A stretch of DNA of 64,000 nt from Streptomyces aurantiogriseus (GTDB lineage: Bacteria; Actinomycetota; Actinomycetes; Streptomycetales; Streptomycetaceae). Positions 50,334 to 58,991 of this stretch are shown in pieces; the first letter of the stretch is position 1; each line of letters begins with the position of its first letter. Location of the stretch: contig NZ_BMSX01000020.1 of assembly GCF_014649375.1 (NCBI RefSeq), positions 62,001 to 126,000 on the forward strand. The letters are read 5' to 3'. The translations under genes and the position numbers were made by a program. The notes beneath the pieces are model-generated. The model was not told where the DNA came from. It made no database searches and saw nothing but the letters and a program-made list of their open reading frames with translations.

Positions 50334-51667
50334 CCCTCGTGGCGGAAAGGACGGACCGGGTGCGGGCCGCCGCGCACCACCCCCTGCGTGCCGAGGCCGT
50401 CCGCGGCCTCGCGCCCTGGGCCGGTGCCGCCGTCCTGCTGACGCTCGCGGGGGCGATGGCCACCACCTCGGAGCAGTGGCAGGGCGGCTGGGCCGAGACC
50501 CGGAACCAGCTGTCCGCGGCGGCCGGACTGCTCGGTGTCCCGCTGGCGCTGGCCGCGGGCTGCTGGCACGGCGGGCGCGAGCGCAGACGCCGTACGGACG
50601 AGCTGATGGCGATGGCCGTGCGCGGCCGGCTCGTCCGGCTGCTGGCGGCGGTGTTCCCGCTGGTGCTGTGGGTGGTCGCCGGGTACGCGGCCGCGGCCGC
50701 CCTCGCCCTGCTCGCCACCTGGTACTGCGCCACGGGCGACGGGCCGTACCTCGGGTCGGTCCTGGCGAACGCGGTCGTGCTGGCGGCCGCCACTCTGGCG
50801 GGCCAGGTCGTGGGGCGCGTGGTGGCGTGGCGGATGACGGCGGTGCTGCTGGCGGCGGGCGCGTATGTCGCCGTCGGGGTGCTGACGTACGACCACCGCA
50901 ATGCCGTCGGCGCCCTGTCCTCGGTCGGGCGCGGCTCGGCCGGCTCGGTCGCGGTGTGGTGGCAGCCGGTGGCGATCGCCGGGTGGACGGGGGGTGTGGC
51001 GGTCGCCGTGGCCCTCGCGTACGCCGCCCGCCGCCGCTGGACCGGCCTGGTGCCGCTGGCCGCCGCGGGCGTGGCCGGCGTGCTGCTGATGCAGACCGGC
51101 GACGGTCTGTGGCACACCAACCCGGTCGCCCGGCGGCAGGTGTGCGACACCTCCACCACCCCGCAGATCTGTGTGAACGCCCGCTACGAGAAGCTCCTGC
51201 CGCAGGTCAAGGACGCTCTGTCCGGTCTCACCGGCCGTCTGGAGGGCGTACAGAACCTGCCGGTCCGCTTCGAGGACCGGCCGGGCCGGCCGGCGCGGGA
51301 CGAGGTCGAGCTGCCGATGCTCACACCGATCGGCTGGAGCGTCGTACGGGGGCGGCTCACCGATCCGAAGGAGTACGCGTGGGCGGCGGGGATGGAGCTG
51401 TACGGGAGGGCCTACTGCGACGAGACGGACCCGCGTCTGGACGCGGTCGACAACGCGGTGGAGCACTATCTGGCGCCCAGCCCGATGGAGAAGTTCTTCG
51501 ACGAGCAGTTCGCCACGAGGAACGAGGAGGAGCGCGCCAGGCACGAGGCGCGGCTCGCGGCCCGCGCCCGCCTGGAGGCGATGGGCGAGGAGGAGCGCCG
51601 CGCCTGGCTGTCGGCGTACTTCGCGACGGCGAACGAATGCGACCCGAGCGAGGTGCCGACGCTGTGA
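50330..51667 (+). CDS. ABC-2-type permease with extracellular tail
   Basis: 445 residues: about six helices in the first 260 residues (WAGAAVLLTLAGAMATTS, LLAAVFPLVLWVVAGYAAAA, LLAAGAYVAVGVLTY, and others), then an extracytoplasmic domain with four Cys (QVCDTSTTPQICVNARYEKL, AYCDETD, ANECDPSE). Such tails occur on other actinobacterial ABC permeases I recall only vaguely (possibly DUF7224). The Cys pattern suggests disulfides and a sensing or substrate role. Overlaps the ATPase gene by ATGA and the next gene by GTGA. Confidence 0.8.
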   Translation: MTLVAERTDRVRAAAHHPLRAEAVRGLAPWAGAAVLLTLAGAMATTSEQWQGGWAETRNQLSAAAGLLGVPLALAAGCWHGGRERRRRTDELMAMAVRGRLVRLLAAVFPLVLWVVAGYAAAAALALLATWYCATGDGPYLGSVLANAVVLAAATLAGQVVGRVVAWRMTAVLLAAGAYVAVGVLTYDHRNAVGALSSVGRGSAGSVAVWWQPVAIAGWTGGVAVAVALAYAARRRWTGLVPLAAAGVAGVLLMQTGDGLWHTNPVARRQVCDTSTTPQICVNARYEKLLPQVKDALSGLTGRLEGVQNLPVRFEDRPGRPARDEVELPMLTPIGWSVVRGRLTDPKEYAWAAGMELYGRAYCDETDPRLDAVDNAVEHYLAPSPMEKFFDEQFATRNEEERARHEARLAARARLEAMGEEERRAWLSAYFATANECDPSEVPTL

Positions 51668-52356
51668 CCGGTGACTTCCACGTGTACGCCCGCGCGCACT
51701 CCGGCACCGCGCTCGGCCGCGCGCTCCTCCACGCCCTCTCGCGCTCCGGCACCGCGCTCGACGGCCCGCTCCTGTACGCCCGCTCGCGTACCGTCCCGCG
51801 CGCCCTGGCCGCGCTCTGCGCCACCGCCGGCCTCGCCCTGTGGGGGGCACACGGTGCGGGCGCCTCGGTGGATCCGGAGCGGCTGGTGCCGGTCGTGGCG
51901 CTCGCCCCGCTGTTCGCGGCGGCGGTGATCGGGACGAGCCTGCACACCGAGTCCGACGAGCTGGACCGTACGGCCGCGCGCCCCTGGTGGCGGTGGCGAG
52001 CGGTCCATCTCCTGGCCCTCACGGCGCTCGCCGCGGCCCTGCTGTCGGTGGTGGCGCTCGGGCAGCCGTCCGGGTTCGGCCCGTCCGCCATGCTGCGCAA
52101 CACGCTCGGCGCGGCAGGTCTCACGGCTGCCGCGGCCGCCGTGCTCGGCTCCCGGCTGAGCTGGCTGCCGGCCTTCGGCTACGCCGGCGCGGTGTACCTC
52201 GGGGCGGCCGGTCCGCAGAGGCACGCGGCCACGGTGTGGGCGTGGCCGGTGCGGCCGGGCGACGAGCCGGGTGCCTGGGCGGTGGCGCTGGCCGCCTTCG
52301 CGGTGGGCGGGGCACTGTACGTCGTACGCGGGGCGCGAGGGGAGGCGCGCGCCTGA
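51664..52356 (+). CDS. ABC operon membrane protein
   Basis: 230 residues with five to six helices (AALCATAGLALWGAHGAGA, VVALAPLFAAAVIGTS, HLLALTALAAALLSVVALG, AAGLTAAAAAVLGSRLSW, AWAVALAAFAVGGALYVV). A 45-residue N-terminal stretch contains a twice-repeated ARSHSGTAL-like motif. No family recognised; by position it is the second membrane subunit of the exporter. GTG 51664 overlaps the preceding stop. Confidence 0.75.
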   Translation: MTGDFHVYARAHSGTALGRALLHALSRSGTALDGPLLYARSRTVPRALAALCATAGLALWGAHGAGASVDPERLVPVVALAPLFAAAVIGTSLHTESDELDRTAARPWWRWRAVHLLALTALAAALLSVVALGQPSGFGPSAMLRNTLGAAGLTAAAAAVLGSRLSWLPAFGYAGAVYLGAAGPQRHAATVWAWPVRPGDEPGAWAVALAAFAVGGALYVVRGARGEARA

Positions 52357-52390
52357 GGGCGCGCCGAGGGGACGCACCGTGACCACCCGA

Positions 52391-52420
52391 GGGCCCCGCG
52401 CCGGTGAAGGCGTAGGGCCC
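52391..52420. terminator. Terminator after ABC operon
   Basis: GGGCCCCGCGCC pairs with GGCG-TA-GGGCCC, imperfect. A second small stem, CCGGG/CCCGG, at about 52431-52454 serves the convergent HNH gene. Confidence 0.55.
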
Positions 52421-52457
52421 CTTGAGGTCACCGGGTATGCAAAAGCCCGGATCGTCG

Positions 52458-52994
52458 TCAGGCGGAGATGCCGTCGATCCGGGCCAGGGCGTCGTCCGCG
52501 CCGTACGGCTGCAGGTAGGGCAGCCAGCGCGGGTCCCTATGGCCTGTCCCGATGATGCGCCAGGCCAGGCCGGTGGGTGGGGCGGGTTTGTGGCGCAGCC
52601 GCCAGCCGATCTCGACGAGGTGTCGGTCGGCCTTCACGTGGTTGCAGCGGCGGCAGGACGCCACCACGTTGTCCCAGACGTGCTTGCCCCCGCGGCTGCG
52701 CGGGATGACGTGGTCGACGCTGGTTGCGACGCCACCGCAGTACATGCACCGGCCCCCGTCGCGGGCGAACAGCGCCCGACGGGTCAGAGGAACGGGCCCC
52801 CGATAGGGAACCCGGACGAATCGCTTGAGCCGGACCACGCTGGGCGCGGGGACTGTGACGGTCGCGCTGTGCATAAAGGCGCCGGACTCCTCCAGGGAGA
52901 CTGCCTTGTTCTCCAGGACGAGGACGAGCGCGCGGCGGAGCGGTACGACGCCGAGAGGCTCGTACGACGCGTTAAGGACCAGGACATGCGGCAC
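52458..52994 (-). CDS. HNH endonuclease
   Basis: 178 residues. HNH motif with zinc site: CMYCGG-x3-SVDHVIPRSRGGKH ... VASCRRCNHVKADR, all key residues present (D-H, N, H, Cys4). A preceding domain (VLVLNASYEPLGVVPLRRAL) is typical of the widespread actinobacterial HNH protein of unknown cellular role; not a restriction system since no methylase or specificity subunit is near. GTG 52994 follows GAGGAGG; the upstream frame to 53117 has no support. Confidence 0.87.
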   Translation of the reverse strand: MPHVLVLNASYEPLGVVPLRRALVLVLENKAVSLEESGAFMHSATVTVPAPSVVRLKRFVRVPYRGPVPLTRRALFARDGGRCMYCGGVATSVDHVIPRSRGGKHVWDNVVASCRRCNHVKADRHLVEIGWRLRHKPAPPTGLAWRIIGTGHRDPRWLPYLQPYGADDALARIDGISA

Positions 52995-53314
52995 GGATGC
53001 CTCCTCGGGCGTCGGCGGCGCGTGGCTCGCGCCGGGACGATCTGTGGTCAGTCTCCCCTCTTGCCTGGTGAACGCGCCACCATCTCCCGGTAACGGGCTG
53101 GGAGTGTTTTCGACCACATCGGAAGCATCCCCCGGTGGACGACCAGTTCAAGCGCGGGTGAGGACGGTCTCTCCTTCGCGCATCCGGGCGAAGCACACAC
53201 AATGCCCCGTTAGTGTGGTGGTCCTGCCCGTCCGGTGACCTTTTCGTGACCTTGAACACTTTGACCGCCGACCGCCGCGCCGGACGGGGCAGTGCCGCAG
53301 TGGAGGTACCTGCC
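52995..53314. other. Divergent promoter region HNH / MscS
   Basis: 320 bases without a gene. A small stem CTTCGC/GCGAAG at about 53173-53194 and TGACC direct repeats at about 53237-53270 are the only structures noted. GGAGG at 53302-53306 belongs to the MscS gene. Confidence 0.4.
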
Positions 53315-54418
53315 GTGTCCTTGTCCGCCGTCCTACTGGCCGCCGGTGCGTCGCCGTCGCCGACTCCCTCGGAGTCGCCGACGGTGACGGTCCCGACCCT
53401 CCAGGACGCCCAGGAGAGCGCGACGAACGCCGCCGGCTGGGTCGAGGAGAACTGGTCGACGTGGCTCGCGATCGGCCTCCGGGTCCTGCTGATCCTGGTG
53501 ATCGCCGGGATCCTGAGAGTGGTGGTGCGGCGGGCGATCACCAAGCTGATCGACCGCATGAACCGCACGGTCCAGGCCGTCGACGGCACGGCCCTGGGCG
53601 GCCTGCTGGTCAACGCCGAGCGCCGCCGCCAGCGCTCGCAGGCGATCGGCTCGGTGCTGCGCTCGGTGGCGAGCTTCCTCATCCTCGGCACAGCCGGGCT
53701 GATGATCCTGGGCACCTTCGAGATCAACCTGGCGCCGCTGCTGGCCTCCGCCGGTGTCGCGGGCGTGGCGATCGGTTTCGGCGCCCGCAACCTCGTCACC
53801 GACTTCCTCTCCGGCGTCTTCATGATCCTCGAGGACCAGTACGGCGTCGGCGACCAGATCGACGCGGGCGTGGCCTCCGGCGAGGTCATCGAGGTCGGCC
53901 TGCGCGTGACCAAGCTGCGCGGCGACAACGGCGAGATCTGGTACGTCCGCAACGGCGAGGTCAAGCGGATCGGGAACCTCTCCCAGGGCTGGGCGACGGC
54001 CGGCGTCGACGTCACCGTCCGGCCCTCCGAGGACCTGGCCAAGGTGAAGCAGACCATCGACGCGGTCGCCGAGAAGATGAGCAAGGAGGAGCCCTGGAAC
54101 GAGCTGCTCTGGGGCCCGATCGAGGTCCTGGGCCTGGACAGCGTGTTCCTCGACTCCATGGTCGTCCGCGTCTCCGCGAAGACGATGCCCGGCAAGGCCC
54201 TCACCGTCGAACGCGAACTCCGCTGGCGCATCAAGCGCGCCTTCGACGCGGCCGACATCCCCATCGTCGGCGGCCCGGCCGTCCCCGCGGACACCGACGC
54301 GGCCGCGGACCCGACGGCGGGGATGGCGCCCCCGTCGGTGTACGCGAACACCGGGTCGCCGCAGTCGGCTGCGGCCTCACCGCTGACGCCGCCGAGCGCT
54401 GCGGCTCCCATGAAGTAG
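53315..54418 (+). CDS. MscS family mechanosensitive channel
   Basis: 367 residues. Helices at WLAIGLRVLLILVIAGIL and SVASFLILGTAGLMIL, then the pore helix and beta domain: LLASAGVAGVAIGFGARNLV, DFLSGVFMILEDQYGVGDQI. The glycine/alanine-rich TM3 is intact. Opens under membrane tension on osmotic downshift. GTG 53315 follows GGAGG at eight bases. The C-terminal 50 residues are Pro/Ala-rich. Monocistronic. Confidence 0.9.
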   Translation: MSLSAVLLAAGASPSPTPSESPTVTVPTLQDAQESATNAAGWVEENWSTWLAIGLRVLLILVIAGILRVVVRRAITKLIDRMNRTVQAVDGTALGGLLVNAERRRQRSQAIGSVLRSVASFLILGTAGLMILGTFEINLAPLLASAGVAGVAIGFGARNLVTDFLSGVFMILEDQYGVGDQIDAGVASGEVIEVGLRVTKLRGDNGEIWYVRNGEVKRIGNLSQGWATAGVDVTVRPSEDLAKVKQTIDAVAEKMSKEEPWNELLWGPIEVLGLDSVFLDSMVVRVSAKTMPGKALTVERELRWRIKRAFDAADIPIVGGPAVPADTDAAADPTAGMAPPSVYANTGSPQSAAASPLTPPSAAAPMK

Positions 54419-54554
54419 CGGAACGGTTCGGCACGCTCGTTCGAGTGAACGGCTGGGGCATTCCGGCGCGGTGTGCGCGCGGGGTGCCCCATCGTTCTGC
54501 CGGGGCGCCCAGCGCGGGCTTAGCCTGGCATCAGCGTGACGAGGAGAACCAGGG

Positions 54555-55175
54555 ATGAGCGCCGAAACCCTCACGGAGCCGGTCATGACGCAGCAGGACC
54601 CCATCGATCTGTTGATCGCGATCGAGGAGGCGTCCGTGGCGCCTGTTCGACCCGAGTACGTCGAGGGGATGGCCATCGTGCCACCGCAACCGAACCACCG
54701 CCACAACGATGGCGCTTTCAAGCTCGCAGTCCAGTTCTTCAGCGCCGGATTCGAGCTGGCGGGTATGGGCAATGGCTACCGCGCCGCGCACAAGGACGGG
54801 CGCACCATGGCTCTTCTGGTCCCGGATTTCTACATCCTCCGTCGCACTCCGACTGAGCTCGACGAGTCCTATCGCAAGGCCCACAAAGGCTGGTACCCCA
54901 TCGACATGATCGCCCTGGTCGGCGAGGTCACCTCTACCAACCACGAGACGGACACCGGGCCCAAGTTCCGCACCTACGCCGCCGCCGGCGTCCCGACCTA
55001 CGTCCTGGTCGATCGACACAGCGGAACGGCCCACTGCTACACCGACCCCCTCCTCCCGGGCGACCAACCCACCGAGGCCTACTACGACACCGACACCAAG
55101 GTCGACCTGGGTGACCCGCTCCTCCTTCCGGCGCCGTATCCCGCCTTGGACACGGCCCCCTTCCTCGGCAGCTGA
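54555..55175 (+). CDS. Uma2 family (DUF820) endonuclease-like
   Basis: 206 residues of the Uma2/DUF820 family with PD-(D/E)XK nuclease fold: VPDFYI (Asp), LVGEVTS (E-x-T in place of ExK), and EYVEGMAIVPPQP at the N-terminus. The family is greatly expanded in cyanobacteria and Streptomyces; function unknown, possibly DNA-related. GAGGAGAACCAGGG precedes the ATG. No partner gene. Ended by a strong terminator at 55197. Confidence 0.82.
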   Translation: MSAETLTEPVMTQQDPIDLLIAIEEASVAPVRPEYVEGMAIVPPQPNHRHNDGAFKLAVQFFSAGFELAGMGNGYRAAHKDGRTMALLVPDFYILRRTPTELDESYRKAHKGWYPIDMIALVGEVTSTNHETDTGPKFRTYAAAGVPTYVLVDRHSGTAHCYTDPLLPGDQPTEAYYDTDTKVDLGDPLLLPAPYPALDTAPFLGS

Positions 55176-55196
55176 GCCCCGCTCACACCCACCCCC

Positions 55197-55240
55197 ACCG
55201 CCCCCGCAGGTAACGACTCTGTTGCCTCGGGGGCGGTTTC
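55197..55240 (+). terminator. Terminator of Uma2 gene
   Basis: ACCGCCCCCG (55197-55206) pairs with CGGGGGCGGT (55228-55237), extended by AGGTAAC/GTTGCCT with one wobble, then TT. Confidence 0.92.
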
Positions 55241-55293
55241 TCTTCCCCCTCCTTGACGGCCCCTTCTCTCCAGGCCTACCTTCCCTGCATCCG

Positions 55294-55310
55294 ATAGGAA
55301 ACCTTCCTAA
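55294..55310. promoter_or_regulatory. Probable CsnR operator
   Basis: TAGGAA-ACC-TTCCTA (55295-55309) is a perfect 6-3-6 palindrome ahead of csnR. It resembles the AGGAA...TTCCT box reported for CsnR-controlled promoters as I remember it, so autoregulation is likely. Confidence 0.75.
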
Positions 55311-55408
55311 CAGTGGTCGCGCCGGAAGACCCTCCCTCGAACCCCTCGATGGACTTCCTCCGGCCTCACTGAGAAGCTGGGCAGGTCAGAAAGGCAGGTG
55401 TCGACCCC

Positions 55409-56620
55409 ATGGCAGGAACCGCCGGTACGCCGGGCACCCCGCGCGTCCTGCGCGCCATGAACGACCGGGCCGCTCTGGACCTCCTGCTGACGCACGGCCC
55501 CCTGTCCCGGACCCGGATCGGGAAGCTCACCGGGCTGTCCAAGCCGACCGCCTCCCAGCTGCTGGCCCGGCTGGAGGCGGCGGGCCTGGTGCTGGCGACC
55601 GGCACCACCGAGGGGCGGCCCGGACCCAACGCCCAGCTGTACGAGGTCAATCCGGCCGCCGCCTACGCGGCGGGGCTCGATGTCACCCCCGAGCGGATCC
55701 TCGCCGCCGTAGCCGACGTCACGGGCCGGACGGTGGGCGCGTACGAGGTGCCCACGCCCGGCAGGAAGGGCGCGGGGGCCGTCGTACGACAGGTCACCGA
55801 GGCCCTCGACGGCGCGGTGAAGGCGGCCGGGCTGGCCCGGGACGACGTGCGGCGGCTCGTCGTCGCGACACCGGGCGCCTTCGACCCCACCACGGGCCGG
55901 CTGCGCTACGCCTCCCACCTGCCCGGCTGGCACTCCCCCACGCTGCTCGACGACCTCGCCGCAGCGCTGCCGATGCCGGTCGAGTACGAGAACGACGTCA
56001 ACCTCGTCGCGGTCGCCGAACAGCGGCTCGGTGCGGCCCGGGGGCACGAGGACTTCGTGCTGCTGTGGAACGAAGGGGGCCTGGGCGCCGCCCTCGTCCT
56101 CGGCGGGCGGCTGCACCGCGGCTGGACCGGCGGCGCGGGAGAGGTGGGTTTCCTGCCGGTTCCCGGCGCGCCCCTCGTCCGCCAGGTGACCAAAGCCAAC
56201 AGTGGCGGCTACCAGGAGCTGGCCGGTTCACAGGCCGTCCCGCAGCTCGCCCGGGAGCTGGGCATCACCGCCATCCCGTCCGGGCCGTACGCCGAGGTCG
56301 CCGCCGCGCTCGTCGAGCGGGCCGCGACCGAGGACACCGTGCTGCACCGGCTGCTGCTCCAGACGTACGCGACCCGGCTCGCGACCGGTCTCGCCTCGCT
56401 CGTCTCCGTCCTCGACCCCGAACTCGTCGTCCTCAGCGGCGCCTCCCTGACCGCCGGCGGCGAGGTGCTCCGCACCCTCGTCCAGGCCGAGCTGGAGGAA
56501 CTGGCCGCCTCCCGGCCGAAGCTCGTCGTCGGCGACGTCACCGAACGGCCCGTGCTGCGCGGCGCGCTGGAGAGTGCGCTGGCCGCCACCCGCGACGAGG
56601 TCTTCGACACCTCGCGCTGA
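55409..56620 (+). CDS. csnR: ROK repressor of chitosan-oligomer use
   Basis: 403 residues: winged helix (LSRTRIGKLTGLSKPTASQL, LARLEAAGLVLATGTTEGRPG) and ROK domain (VEYENDVNLVAVAEQRLG, LLWNEGGLGAALVLGG, GAGEVGFLPV). The ROK zinc Cys cluster (CxCGxxGC) is absent, unlike in the regulator at 6819. In S. lividans/coelicolor CsnR represses the chitosanase gene csnA and the csn operon, relieved by glucosamine oligomers. Identification rests on the adjacent binding protein, two permeases, GH4 enzyme and kinase in the same order. ATG 55409 has only a weak site. Confidence 0.88.
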   Translation: MAGTAGTPGTPRVLRAMNDRAALDLLLTHGPLSRTRIGKLTGLSKPTASQLLARLEAAGLVLATGTTEGRPGPNAQLYEVNPAAAYAAGLDVTPERILAAVADVTGRTVGAYEVPTPGRKGAGAVVRQVTEALDGAVKAAGLARDDVRRLVVATPGAFDPTTGRLRYASHLPGWHSPTLLDDLAAALPMPVEYENDVNLVAVAEQRLGAARGHEDFVLLWNEGGLGAALVLGGRLHRGWTGGAGEVGFLPVPGAPLVRQVTKANSGGYQELAGSQAVPQLARELGITAIPSGPYAEVAAALVERAATEDTVLHRLLLQTYATRLATGLASLVSVLDPELVVLSGASLTAGGEVLRTLVQAELEELAASRPKLVVGDVTERPVLRGALESALAATRDEVFDTSR

Positions 56621-56696
56621 GCCCCACCCACAGACCCACCCCCCTTCTCCTTCCCCTTCACCTCATCGCCCCGCCCTGTCCCCGGGAGGTCCCGCC

Positions 56697-58046
56697 ATGC
56701 CCACACGCATACCCGAAGTCGTCCGAAACGCGGCTTTTGCCCTGACTGCCTCGACGGCCCTGCTCCTGAGCACCACCGCCTGTACCGGCCAGACCGCCTC
56801 CGGCGCGAGCGATGACGCGTCCCAGGAGCAGACCATCACCTTCTGGCACGCCTGGAGCGCGCCGACCGAGGTCAACGCCGTGAAGGCGCTGGTCGCCGGC
56901 TTCGAGAAGGCGCACCCCAACATCCACGTCGACGTCGTCGGCAACATGACCGACGACAAGATCAACCAGGCGCTGCGGGCAGGCGGCAGCAAGGCGCCCG
57001 ACGTGATCTCGTCCTTCACCACCAACAACGTCGGCAAGTTCTGCTCCTCCGGCGCCCTGGTCGACCTCAACCCGTTCTTCAAGAAGTCGGGCATCAGCCC
57101 CAGCGCGACCTTCCCGAAGGCGATGAACGAGTACACCCAGTACAACCTCGACCGCTGTGCCGTGCCGCTGCTGGGCGACGCCTACGGCCTGTACTACAAC
57201 AAAACCGCGTTCGAGAAGGCCGGCATCACCACCCCGCCGAAGACCTGGTCCCAGTTCGAGGCCGACGCCAAGAAGTTGACGATCACTCAGGGCGACACGT
57301 ACAAGCAGCTCGGTTTCATGCCGAACTACCACGGCTGGGAGACGACGATCGAGCACTACATGGGCCAGTTCTCGCCGACCTACTTCAACAAGTCCGGCAA
57401 GTCGACGATCGCCACCGACCCGGCCGTCTTCGACGCCCTCACGCTCCAGAAGAAGCTCGTCGACGAACTCGGCGGCTTCAAGAAGCTGGAGAAGTTCCGC
57501 GCCGGCCTCGGTGACGAGTGGGGCCCCAAGCACCCCTTCCACACCGGCCAGGTGGCCATGCAGCTGGACGGCGAATGGCGCCTGGGGATGGCCCTGGACG
57601 CCAAGCCCGACTTCGAGATCGGCGTCGCCCCGCTGCCCGTCCCCGACGACCAGGCCGACCAGTACGGCAAGGGCTACATCACCGGCACGATCGCCGGTAT
57701 CGCCGCCACCAGCAAGAAGCAGAACGCGGCCTGGGAGTTCGTGAAGTACATCACCACGGACACCGACGCGGTGGTGAACTTCTCCAACGCCATCCACAAC
57801 GTGCCCTCGACGCTGGCCGCCCTGAAGTCGCCGAAGCTGAAGTACGACCCGCGCTTCAAGACCTTCCTCGACATCGCCGCGAACCCGAACTCGACCACCT
57901 CCCCGGCCTCGGTCAACGGCGGCGTCTACCTGACGACCATCCAGCAGCTCGGCTACGACTACGAGAGCGGCAAGCTCACCGACCTGAAGGCGGGCCTGGA
58001 GAAGGCGGCCCAGCAGATCGACACGGACATCGCGCAGGCCCAGTAG
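56697..58046 (+). CDS. csnE: Sugar ABC transporter binding lipoprotein
   Basis: 449-residue cluster B (family 1) solute-binding protein for chitosan-derived oligosaccharides. Signal peptide with a lipobox (LLSTTAC, Cys at about residue 29), then ITFWHAWSAPTEVNAVKALV, typical of this family. A family signature, GYITGTIAGIAATSKKQNAAW, is near the C-terminus. GGGAGGT precedes ATG 56697. First gene of csnEFGHK, tightly spaced; MsiK-type ATPase is not encoded here and would be shared, as known for Streptomyces CUT1 importers. Confidence 0.9.
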   Translation: MPTRIPEVVRNAAFALTASTALLLSTTACTGQTASGASDDASQEQTITFWHAWSAPTEVNAVKALVAGFEKAHPNIHVDVVGNMTDDKINQALRAGGSKAPDVISSFTTNNVGKFCSSGALVDLNPFFKKSGISPSATFPKAMNEYTQYNLDRCAVPLLGDAYGLYYNKTAFEKAGITTPPKTWSQFEADAKKLTITQGDTYKQLGFMPNYHGWETTIEHYMGQFSPTYFNKSGKSTIATDPAVFDALTLQKKLVDELGGFKKLEKFRAGLGDEWGPKHPFHTGQVAMQLDGEWRLGMALDAKPDFEIGVAPLPVPDDQADQYGKGYITGTIAGIAATSKKQNAAWEFVKYITTDTDAVVNFSNAIHNVPSTLAALKSPKLKYDPRFKTFLDIAANPNSTTSPASVNGGVYLTTIQQLGYDYESGKLTDLKAGLEKAAQQIDTDIAQAQ

Positions 58047-58048
58047 CG

Positions 58049-58990
58049 ATGAGCACCCTGACGTTGAGGTCGAAGCGCCGGCGTGCGGCGCTTCGTACCC
58101 TCGCCTTCCTCTCGCCCTGGCTGATCGGTTTCGCGGTCTTCTTCGCGTACCCGATGATCTCGACCGTCTACTTCTCGTTCATGCACTACGACGGCTTCAA
58201 GCCGCCGACCTGGAGCGGGACGAAGAACTGGACGTACGTCTTCGAGAGCTACCCCTTCTTCTGGCCCGCCCTGCGCAACACCCTGTGGCTGGTCCTGATC
58301 ATGGTGAGCCTGCGCGTCCTCTTCGGACTCGGGATCGGCCTGCTCATCACGAAGATCAAGACGGGTACGGGTGTTTTCCGCACCCTCTTCTACCTGCCCT
58401 ACCTGGCCCCGCCGGTGGCCGCGACGATGGCCTTCGCCTTCCTCCTCAACCCCGGTACGGGACCGGTCAACTCGCTCCTCGGAAAGATCGGCGTCGCGGC
58501 CCCCGGCTGGTTCAACGACCCCAGCTGGTCCAAGCCGGCCCTCACCCTCCTGGCCCTGTGGGGCGTCGGCGACCTGATGGTCGTCTTCATGGCCGCGCTG
58601 CTCGACGTACCGAAGGAGCAGTACGAGGCGGCCGAGCTGGACGGCGCGTCGCCGTGGCAGCGGTTCCGGTACGTCACGCTGCCGAACATCTCGCCGATCA
58701 TCATGTTCGCCGTCGTCACCGGCGTCATCGCGGCGATGCAGTACTACACCCAGCCACTCGTCGCCGGAAAGGTCGCCTCGGGCGTGATCCAGGGCGCGGG
58801 CACCATGTTCGAGCCCGGCTACCCGGAGCACTCCACGCTCACCCTCCCCCAGCTCGTCTACAACCTCGGCTTCCAGCGCTTCGACTACGGCTCGGCGTGC
58901 GTCGTGGCCCTGGTGCTCTTCGCCCTGTCGATGGCGTTCACCGCGTTCCTGATGCGGCGCCGGGGCGGTCTCATCCAGGCAGGTGACTGA
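58049..58990 (+). CDS. csnF: Sugar ABC transporter permease (MalF-like)
   Basis: 313 residues, six helices, CUT1 family. EAA loop YEAAELDGASPWQRFRYVTLP matches the consensus for contact with MsiK. It starts two bases after the csnE stop and ends by overlapping the ribosome site of csnG. Pairs with CsnG to form the channel. Confidence 0.92.
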   Translation: MSTLTLRSKRRRAALRTLAFLSPWLIGFAVFFAYPMISTVYFSFMHYDGFKPPTWSGTKNWTYVFESYPFFWPALRNTLWLVLIMVSLRVLFGLGIGLLITKIKTGTGVFRTLFYLPYLAPPVAATMAFAFLLNPGTGPVNSLLGKIGVAAPGWFNDPSWSKPALTLLALWGVGDLMVVFMAALLDVPKEQYEAAELDGASPWQRFRYVTLPNISPIIMFAVVTGVIAAMQYYTQPLVAGKVASGVIQGAGTMFEPGYPEHSTLTLPQLVYNLGFQRFDYGSACVVALVLFALSMAFTAFLMRRRGGLIQAGD

Positions 58991-58991
58991 C

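Noticed and set aside
52458..55175. HNH nuclease plus Uma2 protein as a possible defence island
   Set aside because: They are on opposite strands, separated by an MscS channel, with no methylase, helicase or toxin nearby; both families are common in Streptomyces cores.
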